A stretch of DNA of 12,536 nt from Vulcanimicrobiota bacterium (GTDB lineage: Bacteria > Vulcanimicrobiota > Xenobia > Xenobiales > JADMJV01). The notes beneath the pieces were generated by a model, which saw nothing but the letters and a program-made list of their open reading frames with translations, made no database searches and was not told the origin of the DNA. Numbering within the stretch: position 1 is the first letter of the stretch; each line of letters begins with the position of its first letter. Below, in pieces: positions 1 to 6,511 of this stretch. A program made the translations under genes and the position numbers. The DNA is taken from the NCBI GenBank assembly GCA_023447635.1, contig JAEXNA010000255.1, forward strand, positions 1-12,536, read 5' to 3'.

Positions 1-44
1 TGAATCTCGTCGTCAGTCAGGAAAAAGTCGGGTTTGCGTGCCAC
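1..44 (-). CDS. Unknown protein, N-terminal fragment only
   Basis: On the minus strand a GTG codon at 44-42 opens a frame that stays open to the window edge and reads M-A-R-K-P-D-F-F-L-T-D-D-E-I. A perfect GGAGGT sits six bases before the GTG, so this is very likely a true translation start. Only about 14 residues are visible, which is too few to recognise a family, and no function can be given. It lies downstream of the PilX-like gene on the same strand, 181 bases away, with a possible promoter of its own between them. The gene is cut by the window edge. Confidence 0.65.
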   Translation of the reverse strand, partial: MARKPDFFLTDDEI

Positions 45-50
45 GGTATT

Positions 51-56
51 ACCTCC
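51..56 (-). promoter_or_regulatory. Strong Shine-Dalgarno site of the edge gene
   Basis: The minus strand reads GGAGGT here, followed by six bases and then the GTG at 44-42. This match and spacing are what support calling a gene at the left edge despite the very short visible frame. Confidence 0.7.
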
Positions 57-77
57 ACGCAGCACGTTCAACACGCA

Positions 78-106
78 ATCGAAAAGTCATGCCAATACCA
101 TGTCAA
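78..106 (-). promoter_or_regulatory. Possible sigma-70 type promoter of the edge gene
   Basis: The minus strand carries a perfect TTGACA at 106-101. After a 17-base spacer comes TTCGAT at 83-78, which matches only three of six positions of the -10 consensus. A start site near position 70 would give a leader of about 25 bases before the GTG at 44. The surrounding 45-225 interval is visibly lower in GC than the coding regions. The -35 is good and the -10 is poor, so this is a tentative call. Confidence 0.3.
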
Positions 107-124
107 ATCAACGCACGGAAGTTT

Positions 125-146
125 AGCGATGGTCGCTCGTCGCGAC
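125..146. repeat. Clustered short inverted repeats in the 45-225 gap
   Basis: AGCGA-tgg-TCGCT (125-137) is a perfect 5-bp inverted repeat with a 3-base spacer. It is followed at once by the 8-bp palindrome GTCGCGAC (139-146). The pair lies about 20 to 40 bases upstream of the putative -35 of the edge gene, where an operator could sit. No T tract follows on the minus strand, so it does not look like a terminator for the PilX-like gene. Short GC-rich palindromes are common in DNA of this composition. Confidence 0.25.
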
Positions 147-225
147 ACTGCGACACCACTGCCACCTGGAAGCAACGGCCCAGCCAGGCTAAGAGAGTCC
201 TGACAGTCCCGGGCGAGAACAGGTC

Positions 226-2007
226 CTAGAATTCACGGCGGTAGAGGATGCGCAGGTCGTCGCCGTCGGCGATGAACTCGTTGGGGTCCATCTTGAAGTT
301 GTAGGTCGCCTCTCCGTCGGCCGCTTTGCTCAGGTGTTCGACCACCTCGGACATGTAGGCACGATAGCGGGCTCGGTTAGGAATCGTGCCGCGACCATCC
401 AGATACTTCATATTCTCGGCCTTGCAGCTACTCTCGACCAGATAGTCCAGGAACGCCTCTTCCGTCGAGAAGCTGGCATCCATCGGCACCTTCCCCACCC
501 GATTGGTCTTATCGTCGAGGTCGACTCCGGCGTCGGGGTCCAGACCCCAACCACGCACCCGATAGATCGGTTTGTCATCTACCCAACTGATGCTCAGTAC
601 GGCCGGGTCGGCCGACGACCAGGCCGACCGATACCAGTCCGGGTCGTCCGGGTCGATCACGTTGTCCACATTGCGCGGAGGGTTCCCGTTAGGCCAGTTC
701 CCGGTGGGGAAACCGAGGTCCGGGTCTTCGAACAGCACGGGAGGGTTCTTGGCATCGGCCGGAGTCAGAAAACGCGGCACCACCGCGAACACCTCGCGGC
801 GCATGGCCGGAGAGATGGTCGTCCCGTTGAAAAATACGTTGCTGTCGGCGATCACCGTGGGCGCGCCTTCGTCCACGATAAAACCGCCCACGATGGTGAT
901 TCCGTTGGCCTCAAACGGACCTTTCGTGTAAAGCAGACCCTTGAACAGCGAGCGGTCCGGCCCATCGCCAAACGCCTCCATCCCCTGCCCACTGAGCACC
1001 GCGATCTGCTCGTTGCTGGTCACCTCGACCGCCCCGTTGAACTCGCACTTGCCCGTCACCACCACCGCACCCACACCTCGGAACGCCCCGTTGACGGTCA
1101 GATTCCCGTCCACGAAAAGGAAAGCGTTGTCTAAGCGCAGGTCGCCCGACAAGGTCAGCGTCCCCTGGCGCCGCGCGTTCCCCACCAGGGTCAGCCCGGT
1201 CAGCACCTGGGGCAACTCTTCGTAGTGGATGTTGGGGTTCGACTTCGGGTCGAACTTGGCCAGGTCGAAATCCGGCACCGGCGCCCGCTGGCCCCAGGGC
1301 GCGCGCACCTCGCCTTCGACCTTGGCGCCGTTCAGGTGAACCTGACCGCGCGACTGCAGATCGCCCGTGATGGTGGTCTTCTTGTCCAACACGCAGGCGT
1401 CGTTCGACTCGCTGTTGGTGACCAGATGCCCCGGCTCGATCTCGTCCTTATCGACGCTGTAGCCCGAACCGGGAACCCAGGGGCGGTCGTCTTCGGGCCG
1501 AAAGGCGCCGATGAACGAGTTGGTCACCGTGACCGGCCCGTCGCAGGCCATGGAGACGGGAAACTCGGGCAGGTGGACCACCACTTCGATCTGACGACGC
1601 ACCCCCCCGCTCTCTCCCACCCCGATCAGGTGGGCCGTCTGGTCCGGCACGACGCGCTGCCAGCCGTCGGGATGTTCGCCCAGAAAGTTGTTGGTCGAAA
1701 ACGGCTCGCCCAGACTCTTGTCAAAGGTCAAAAACCCCCGACTCCCCTCGGGTAGCCCCAGCCCCACACCGTCGATTAGCACCGGCTTTTCTGCCCCCAG
1801 GTCGGCGTGCAGGCGGGCCAGCCCCTCTTGCACCGCCGACTCGGCCAGATTGCGAGCCACCGCCAGGTTGGAAAGGCGGGTCGAAACGCGCAGGTTGGTC
1901 ACCGAGACGCCGGCCGCCGTAAAGCCCGCCAGCAGCGCCAGAGCCGCCACGGTCAGGACCAGCCCCATGGCGCTGCCTCGACGACCCTGTCTGCCAGAAA
2001 CCCTCAT
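226..2007 (-). CDS. PilX-like (type IV pilus/pseudopilus-associated) envelope protein with beta-rich body
   Basis: This protein of about 593 residues begins with a short basic segment, then a single hydrophobic helix (about residues 12-33, with GSAMGLVLTVAALALLAG). The helix runs into an amphipathic stretch ending NLAESAVQEGLARL. This layout is typical of PilX N-terminal proteins, whose helix holds them in the inner membrane or the pilus. The remainder is rich in Gly, Val, Thr and Asn. Around residues 200-390 it has repeating strands such as GTLTLSGDLRLDNAFLFVDG, suggesting a beta-helix or polymer-like surface domain. I prefer the ATG at 2007, because the TTG nine bases upstream (2016) overlaps a possible -10 element. 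No other pilus gene is visible, so the gene is an orphan here. A role in pilus assembly or an adhesive surface structure is inferred, not shown. Confidence 0.7.
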   Translation of the reverse strand: MRVSGRQGRRGSAMGLVLTVAALALLAGFTAAGVSVTNLRVSTRLSNLAVARNLAESAVQEGLARLHADLGAEKPVLIDGVGLGLPEGSRGFLTFDKSLGEPFSTNNFLGEHPDGWQRVVPDQTAHLIGVGESGGVRRQIEVVVHLPEFPVSMACDGPVTVTNSFIGAFRPEDDRPWVPGSGYSVDKDEIEPGHLVTNSESNDACVLDKKTTITGDLQSRGQVHLNGAKVEGEVRAPWGQRAPVPDFDLAKFDPKSNPNIHYEELPQVLTGLTLVGNARRQGTLTLSGDLRLDNAFLFVDGNLTVNGAFRGVGAVVVTGKCEFNGAVEVTSNEQIAVLSGQGMEAFGDGPDRSLFKGLLYTKGPFEANGITIVGGFIVDEGAPTVIADSNVFFNGTTISPAMRREVFAVVPRFLTPADAKNPPVLFEDPDLGFPTGNWPNGNPPRNVDNVIDPDDPDWYRSAWSSADPAVLSISWVDDKPIYRVRGWGLDPDAGVDLDDKTNRVGKVPMDASFSTEEAFLDYLVESSCKAENMKYLDGRGTIPNRARYRAYMSEVVEHLSKAADGEATYNFKMDPNEFIADGDDLRILYRREF

Positions 2008-2015
2008 CCCAGCCA

Positions 2016-2044
2016 AGGATATCAGACCACAGACCGGACAACAA
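2016..2044 (-). promoter_or_regulatory. Possible promoter of the PilX-like gene
   Basis: On the minus strand TTGTTG (2044-2039) is followed by exactly 17 bases and then TATCCT (2021-2016). The predicted start site falls at about 2009-2010, two or three bases before the ATG at 2007, so the message would be leaderless or nearly so. No convincing Shine-Dalgarno precedes that ATG, which fits. The element lies in the 115-bp divergent gap (2008-2122) shared with the MOSC gene, for which I see no clear promoter. Confidence 0.25.
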
Positions 2045-2122
2045 CGAGCCGTTCAACTCCGAAGTAGCCCGTAGTTTTCTCCACGAAAGGCCCCCGACTC
2101 ACAAGCAGCCAACCCTGGCCCT

Positions 2123-2761
2123 ATGACCGACCTTCGTCTGCTCAGTGTGAACCTGGGCCAGCCCCGACCCAGGGGAAAATCACGCACAGGGATCCTCAAA
2201 GCGCCCGTCGACCAACCCGTCCTCCTGACCGAGGGGGGCCTGGACGGCGACTTCATCGGCAACGCCAAGCATCACGGCGGTCCGGATCAGGCCGTCTACC
2301 TGTACAGCGCCGAAGACTACGCATGGTGGGAAGGCCAGATCGGCCGCCACCTACCCCACGGCACCTTTGGAGAGAACCTGACCGTAAGCTCGTTCGGCCC
2401 CCGCCCGCTACGAGTTGGCGACCGGATCACGGTCGGGCCGGTCGTCTTACAACTCACCGCCCATCGCACTCCTTGCGCGACTCTGGCCGACCACATGGGC
2501 GACCCCGGCTTCGTGAAAAAGTTTGCCGAGGCTAACCGGGGCGGCGCCTACGCCCGGGTCCTCCAAACCGGGACCCTGCAGCCGGGAGAAAGCCTCGGCA
2601 TCGAGCCTGCCCCCGACAGCGCCCCCACCATCGACGACCTGTTCGCCCTCTGGCACACGCGTAAGAAAGACCCTGACTTCATGCGCTTGGCGCTGGAAGC
2701 GCCGCTGGCCGAACGCGCCCGCAAGGCCCTGAAAGAATGGCTGGCCAAAGCCGAGGCCTGA
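2123..2761 (+). CDS. MOSC domain protein, YiiM family
   Basis: This 212-residue protein matches the YiiM-type MOSC family. Members bind molybdenum cofactor and are linked to reduction of N-hydroxylated compounds such as 6-hydroxylaminopurine. Visible hallmarks are GLDGDFIGNAKHHGGPDQAV (residues 39-58), HGTFGENL (79-86), LRVGDRITVG (96-105) and the conserved cysteine in HRTPCATL (C118), the expected cofactor ligand. The C-terminal 40 residues are helical (about 168-210) and correspond to the extra three-helix region of YiiM proteins. Length is normal. The ATG at 2123 has no strong Shine-Dalgarno. The gene is transcribed alone, divergent from the PilX-like gene and ending 24 bases from the convergent FHIPEP-like gene. 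I see no partner reductase nearby. Family confidence is high; the substrate is unknown. Confidence 0.88.
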   Translation: MTDLRLLSVNLGQPRPRGKSRTGILKAPVDQPVLLTEGGLDGDFIGNAKHHGGPDQAVYLYSAEDYAWWEGQIGRHLPHGTFGENLTVSSFGPRPLRVGDRITVGPVVLQLTAHRTPCATLADHMGDPGFVKKFAEANRGGAYARVLQTGTLQPGESLGIEPAPDSAPTIDDLFALWHTRKKDPDFMRLALEAPLAERARKALKEWLAKAEA

Positions 2762-2785
2762 GCCGCAGGCCAACGAGGACCGAGC

Positions 2786-3658
2786 CTACAGTTTCACGTC
2801 CAGCAGCCCCACCGGCACCACTTCGTAGTCGTTGGCGACCTCGTTCCAGGACAGCACCGGCAGGCTGGGAAAGTTCGCCTCGATCAGCCGGAACAGGGGC
2901 AAACGTAGCCCCGGCGCCGTGATCAGCACCACCGTCCCCTCCCCTTCCAGGGACAGGACCACCTCGTTCAGGCCGTGCAGCAGCGTGGCGCTGGTGTCCC
3001 CGTCCAGGTCGAACAGCAGCCCCAGCGACGGCTCGGCCAGCTTCCCGCGAAGCCCGCTCTCCAGGCGCGGCGGCAGGGTGATGGCGGCCAGTTCGGGCCG
3101 CTCGCCGCTGCAGGCCTGGCAAATCGCTTCGCGCAGCGCCTCCCGCACCTTCTCTAACGCTAACTCCGCCGTCCACGACGGCCTCCAACCTTCCAGCAGA
3201 GCCGACAGGATCGCCTCGAGGTCGACCACCGAAACCCGCTCCCGCAGCAGCAGCCGCAGCACCGAATGGACAAAAGTCGGCGAGACCTGCAGCCGCTCCA
3301 TCTCACGCCCGTAGACCGGCGCCCGAGCGCACAGCGCCTCCAAAAGGCGTGCCGTATCGCCAAGCGACAGCAGATGGAACGCCCGGCCGATCACCGCCTC
3401 CGCGATCCCTTCCACCGAGTCCCGCTCTAACTGGATCCGGGCCAGGCGCAGGCCGCGAGAATAGACGGCGCAGTCTGACGCCTCGACCCAGGTCGGCTCG
3501 GGGAGTTCCAAGCCGGTCCGCAACGCCACCGTCCGTGCCACCGCGCTCCAGGCCTCCTTGACGACCGCAAAGCGATGGGCCGGGCCGCGCAGGGTCAGGT
3601 CGGGAAGCGAGGTCAGGCGCAGGCCTTCGCCAGAGGAAGAAACGATGGGAGAAGTCAT
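2786..3658 (-). CDS. Soluble FHIPEP-family protein (FlhA/SctV cytoplasmic domain without membrane part)
   Basis: This 290-residue protein aligns with the C-terminal cytoplasmic domain of the flagellar and type III export gate proteins FlhA/SctV. The order of matching segments is: LRTGLELPEPTW (about 46-57), resembling 'LGxxxPxVxIRD'; a segment around GDTARLLEAL, like 'GRQExQxLLD'; RERVSVVDLEAILSALLE, like 'xxVxIRDxxTILExLA'; the helix LEKVREALREAI; and near the C-terminus PSLPVLSWNEVANDYEV, like 'LxVLSxxEI'. I see no transmembrane segment, whereas full FlhA is about 690 residues with eight. From remembered FlhA sequence, the small inserted subdomain (D2) also appears to be missing. The ATG at 3658 follows GAAGG at proper spacing and lies 14 bases after the PBP stop, so it is the last gene of the wall operon. 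In FlhA this domain forms a ring that docks export chaperones. The role here is unknown. Confidence 0.72.
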   Translation of the reverse strand: MTSPIVSSSGEGLRLTSLPDLTLRGPAHRFAVVKEAWSAVARTVALRTGLELPEPTWVEASDCAVYSRGLRLARIQLERDSVEGIAEAVIGRAFHLLSLGDTARLLEALCARAPVYGREMERLQVSPTFVHSVLRLLLRERVSVVDLEAILSALLEGWRPSWTAELALEKVREALREAICQACSGERPELAAITLPPRLESGLRGKLAEPSLGLLFDLDGDTSATLLHGLNEVVLSLEGEGTVVLITAPGLRLPLFRLIEANFPSLPVLSWNEVANDYEVVPVGLLDVKL

Positions 3659-3672
3659 AGCCCCGCCTTCGA

Positions 3673-5274
3673 CTATATCCCGACCGTTTCCGCCGTCGAG
3701 GTCAGCTTGGCGGCGGGGGTTGGAGTTGGAGAGGTCGGGGTTGGAGAGGCAGGGGTTGGAGCCGGAGAGGCCACGGCCGCTGGAGGGGTTCCTCCCACCT
3801 GGGGCGTCCCTCCCGCCTTCGGAGTCGCTCCCGCCTTGGGAGCTCCCTTGGCGCCCTTGGCCGGAGCCTTCGGCTTGGGCGGCTTCGGACCCAGCGGCGA
3901 CTTCAGCGCCGCCTTCAGCACCTTGGCCGCCAGCGGCGCCGAGTAGGTGCCGCCGTAGCCCTGATTCTCGAGCATCACGCAGACCGCGAAAAGCGGTTTG
4001 TCGGCCGGAGCAAAGCCGATGAACCAGGCGTCCGGCTTGCCACGAGGGTTCTCGGCCGTGCCCGTCTTACCGGCCACCTTGTAGCCTTCGACCACCGCTC
4101 CGCCGCCCGTCCCGCGCTCGACCACCGCCCTCATCGCTTGCGACACCGCCGCCGCAATCTTGGCGTCGACCACCCGAGTGGCGATCGGCGGCTTGTCCGT
4201 CACGAACGCCTCGCGACCGCGAAGTTGGGCGCGATAGACGCGCGGAGGAACGTCCAGACCGCCCCGCGCGATGACCGCGCAAAGCCGAGCCATGCCGGTT
4301 GGGGTGACCAGGAAGGTGCCCTGACCGATGCCCGCCTGGGCCGTCTCGACCTGGCTCCCGTCCTCTGCCGGAGGCAACCCTTTGGCCAGGTCGCGAAGGT
4401 CGGGCGAGCCCGCCAGCACACCGGTTCGATGCATCCACTTCTCCAGCTTGGGCAGACCCAGCTTCAGCCCCAGACCGCCAAAGGTCACGTTGCAAGACTG
4501 AGCCAGCGCCTCTTCCAGGCTCAGCGAGCCGTGGCCGCCCGCGTGCGAGTCGACCATGGTGTAGTCGCCGATCGGCAGACCGCCTCCACAGTAGAAGACC
4601 GTTCCTGAGGTGGCCACCTTTTCGGACAGCGCCGCCACCATCGTCAGCACCTTGAAGGTCGAGCCAGGGCTGTACAGACCGCCCAGCCCGCGATGGAACA
4701 GCGGCGCCGCCGGGTCTTTGGTCAGGTCGTCCCAGCGGTCGCCCAGATGCCTGGGATCGTACGAAGGGTAGCTGGCGGCCGCCAGAAGTTCGCCCGTGGG
4801 CACGTGCAGCAGCACGATGGCGCCGTTGCGACCGGCCAACAGATCGTACGCCTGCTGCTGCAGATCGGCGTCCAGACTCAGCACCACGTCGGGCCCCTGC
4901 ACCCTTTGCAGCGGCGCCACGCCTTTCCCCTCGACCAGATCTCCCGGCCGCTGCCGGCCCTGCAGCATCAGGTCGAATTGCCCCTCCATCCCGGAGGCGC
5001 CCAGGCGGATATCGAAGTAGCCGATCAGCGAAGCGGCCGCCTTGCCCAGCGGATAGTTGCGACGGACGCCGGTCGAATAGGCCAGCGGCTTACCGGTGCG
5101 GTCGAGCAGACGTCCGCGCAGTTCCGGACGAGAGATGTTACGCGGGTTCTCCTTATCCTCGGTCAGTTCGTAACGCGACCAGATGGCGAAGTACCAACCG
5201 GTCAAGATCGGCAGCACCATCAGCAGCAGCGCCACCTTGCCCAGGTTGGCGATGCGCTCCTTAACCGGCATCAT
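3673..5274 (-). CDS. Class B penicillin-binding protein (peptidoglycan transpeptidase, PbpA/FtsI/PBP2 type)
   Basis: This 533-residue enzyme cross-links peptidoglycan outside the membrane. One membrane anchor (about residues 12-33) is followed by the short pedestal motif ELRGRLLDRTGKPLA (51-65) and the transpeptidase domain. All three catalytic motifs are present: STFK with Ser205 as nucleophile, SCN (260-262) and KTGT (403-406). QAGIGQGTFLVTP (313-325) is also typical. The size and short pedestal resemble actinobacterial PbpA more than long FtsI. The last 73 residues (461-533) are an unusual Pro/Ala/Gly/Lys/Thr tail with repeats KAGATP-KAGGTP-QVGGTP and SPxPTP units. No PASTA domain is seen. 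Two tandem ATGs (5274 and 5271) follow an excellent GGAGGTGATC. The start overlaps the SEDS gene end by 14 bases, indicating translational coupling with its partner polymerase. Confidence 0.93.
   Translation of the reverse strand: MMPVKERIANLGKVALLLMVLPILTGWYFAIWSRYELTEDKENPRNISRPELRGRLLDRTGKPLAYSTGVRRNYPLGKAAASLIGYFDIRLGASGMEGQFDLMLQGRQRPGDLVEGKGVAPLQRVQGPDVVLSLDADLQQQAYDLLAGRNGAIVLLHVPTGELLAAASYPSYDPRHLGDRWDDLTKDPAAPLFHRGLGGLYSPGSTFKVLTMVAALSEKVATSGTVFYCGGGLPIGDYTMVDSHAGGHGSLSLEEALAQSCNVTFGGLGLKLGLPKLEKWMHRTGVLAGSPDLRDLAKGLPPAEDGSQVETAQAGIGQGTFLVTPTGMARLCAVIARGGLDVPPRVYRAQLRGREAFVTDKPPIATRVVDAKIAAAVSQAMRAVVERGTGGGAVVEGYKVAGKTGTAENPRGKPDAWFIGFAPADKPLFAVCVMLENQGYGGTYSAPLAAKVLKAALKSPLGPKPPKPKAPAKGAKGAPKAGATPKAGGTPQVGGTPPAAVASPAPTPASPTPTSPTPTPAAKLTSTAETVGI
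3716..3772. repeat. Imperfect 21/15/21-bp tandem repeat coding the PBP tail
   Basis: Three head-to-tail copies are seen: 3716-3736, 3737-3751 and 3752-3772. Each starts GGGGTTGGAG and carries GGAGAGG near its end. The middle copy lacks six bases, so unit lengths stay divisible by three and the frame is kept. On the minus strand they encode SP(x)PTP-type units near residues 502-522 of the PBP. Slippage could change tail length without breaking the gene. Confidence 0.75.
3784..3837 (-). repeat. Three 18-bp degenerate repeats coding KAGxTP units
   Basis: On the minus strand residues 480-497 of the PBP read KAGATP, KAGGTP, QVGGTP. These are three consecutive 6-residue units, diverged at DNA level. 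Together with the SPxPTP repeats at 3716-3772 they make a flexible extracytoplasmic tail. Confidence 0.65.
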
Positions 5275-6511
5275 CGATCACCTCCAACAGGGCCAGAGCG
5301 ATCATCGAAGCCAGCAGACTGCTGCCGCCGTAGGAAAGGAACGGCAGCGTCATCCCGGTCAGCGGCAGGAGGCGCATACAGCCGCCCACCACGACCAGGG
5401 TCTGGGCTGCGAAGCTTAGCCCCAGGCCGGTGGCCACGAAGGCGCCAAACTCTTCCGGGCAGCGGAACGCCACCCCAAAACACCAGGCCACGACCACCGC
5501 CAGCAGCAGCAGCAAGGCCAGCAAGCCCAGCAGCCCCAACTCTTCCACGAAGGCCACCGAGATAAAGTCGGTCGGCGCCTCCGGCACCAGCCAGGGCTGC
5601 CCCAGCCCCCAGCCTCGTCCAGTGAAGCCGCCCGACGACAGGGCGTAGAGCGACTGCACCGACTGGTAGCCTACGCCCTTGGGGTCGATGAACGGATCCA
5701 GCCAGCCGTAGAACCGCTCGCGCACGTGGTAAAACGCCATGTAGGCCGCCCATGCGCCCAGGCCGGCCATACAGAACGCCAGCCCACACAGGTCGGCGCG
5801 ACCGGTAGCGACGTAGAAAACGCCGGCAAAGATCAGCCCCAGCAGCAGCGCCATTCCCAGGTCCTTCTGATAGACCAGGGTGGCTTCCACGGCTGCCGCC
5901 ACAGCGCCCAGCGCGAACACCGACCAGTGAGGGATACCGCTGCGGTCGCGCGCGAACGCCACCCGCACCCAGGGGCGGAAGCGGCAGAAGAACGCGGCCA
6001 TGAACAGGACGAAGAGCAGCTTGACGAATTCCGACGGCTGGATCGACATCGGCCCGACGATAATCCAGTTCTTGGCTCCGTGACGCTCGGTGCCGAAGGT
6101 GAACACCGCCGCCTGCAGCGCCAGGATGGACAGCCCCAGCGGCCACAGCGCCCCCTCCAACTTCCTCAGATCCGGCCTCCACCAGAGCAGTCCGGCCCGC
6201 GCCCCCACCGCCACCCACAGCCAGGCGGCCTGACGTAGCGCCAGACCCGGATCGAGACGCTCGATCATGACCCAGCCGGAAAAAAGCAGCGTGATGGCGG
6301 CTAGCTGCAGCCCCCAGTTTCGGGTCGAACGCCAGGCCGCCACGCCGGCCAGCGCCACCGCCCCCAACCCCAGCAGGGAGGGGGGAGTGAAAGTCAGGCG
6401 GCCCCAGCACGACAAGGCGAAGGAGCCGAACAGAAAACCTAAAGCCAGGAGCAGCGCAACTAGTTGCGCCGGCGCTCGACTCGTACCGTCAGCTCGCCGA
6501 TGGAAAACCAT
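5261..6511 (-). CDS. SEDS family peptidoglycan glycosyltransferase (RodA/FtsW)
   Basis: This 416-residue polytopic membrane protein polymerises lipid II into glycan strands, working with a class B PBP. About ten hydrophobic segments are visible. Family signatures are GAKNWI (145-150), QPSEFVKLLFVLF (158-170), YQKDLGMALLLG (214-225), FYGWLDPF (267-274), GGFTGRGWGLG (294-304), TDFISVAFVEELGLLG (314-329) and LPFLSYGGSSLLAS (389-402). I chose the ATG at 6511 over a start 52 codons further upstream. AAGGAGG lies just before it (6522-6516), the hydrophobic region follows naturally, and the longer version adds only a low-complexity Arg/Gly stretch that is FHA coding read in another frame. The first 52 bases overlap the FHA gene, and its end overlaps the PBP. 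RodA (elongation) and FtsW (division) cannot be told apart here. Confidence 0.93.
   Translation of the reverse strand: MVFHRRADGTSRAPAQLVALLLALGFLFGSFALSCWGRLTFTPPSLLGLGAVALAGVAAWRSTRNWGLQLAAITLLFSGWVMIERLDPGLALRQAAWLWVAVGARAGLLWWRPDLRKLEGALWPLGLSILALQAAVFTFGTERHGAKNWIIVGPMSIQPSEFVKLLFVLFMAAFFCRFRPWVRVAFARDRSGIPHWSVFALGAVAAAVEATLVYQKDLGMALLLGLIFAGVFYVATGRADLCGLAFCMAGLGAWAAYMAFYHVRERFYGWLDPFIDPKGVGYQSVQSLYALSSGGFTGRGWGLGQPWLVPEAPTDFISVAFVEELGLLGLLALLLLLAVVVAWCFGVAFRCPEEFGAFVATGLGLSFAAQTLVVVGGCMRLLPLTGMTLPFLSYGGSSLLASMIALALLEVIDDAG
5276..5285 (-). promoter_or_regulatory. Extended Shine-Dalgarno of the PBP gene inside the SEDS gene
   Basis: The minus strand reads GGAGGTGATC, complementary over ten bases to the classical 16S rRNA 3' end. 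GGAGG ends six bases before the ATG at 5274. It lies within the last codons of the SEDS gene. So strong a site suggests that PBP translation is deliberately high or can start independently of upstream ribosomes. Confidence 0.7.

Noticed and set aside
70..100. Sigma-54-like TGGC...TTGC sequence upstream of the edge gene (minus strand)
   Set aside because: The GG and GC elements are about 15 bases apart instead of the required 10.
38..229. 63-codon plus-strand frame in the left intergenic region
   Set aside because: No ribosome site and no recognisable features. It overlaps the better-supported minus-strand start and its promoter region.
334..1134. 266-codon plus-strand frame inside the PilX-like gene
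   Set aside because: Antisense of the PilX-like gene, rich in His and Arg and without a domain. The minus-strand protein has a clear hydrophobic N-terminus and sensible composition.
4693..5565. 290-codon plus-strand frame across the PBP and SEDS genes
   Set aside because: Antisense to two strongly recognised genes; Gln/Arg/Pro-rich low-complexity translation.
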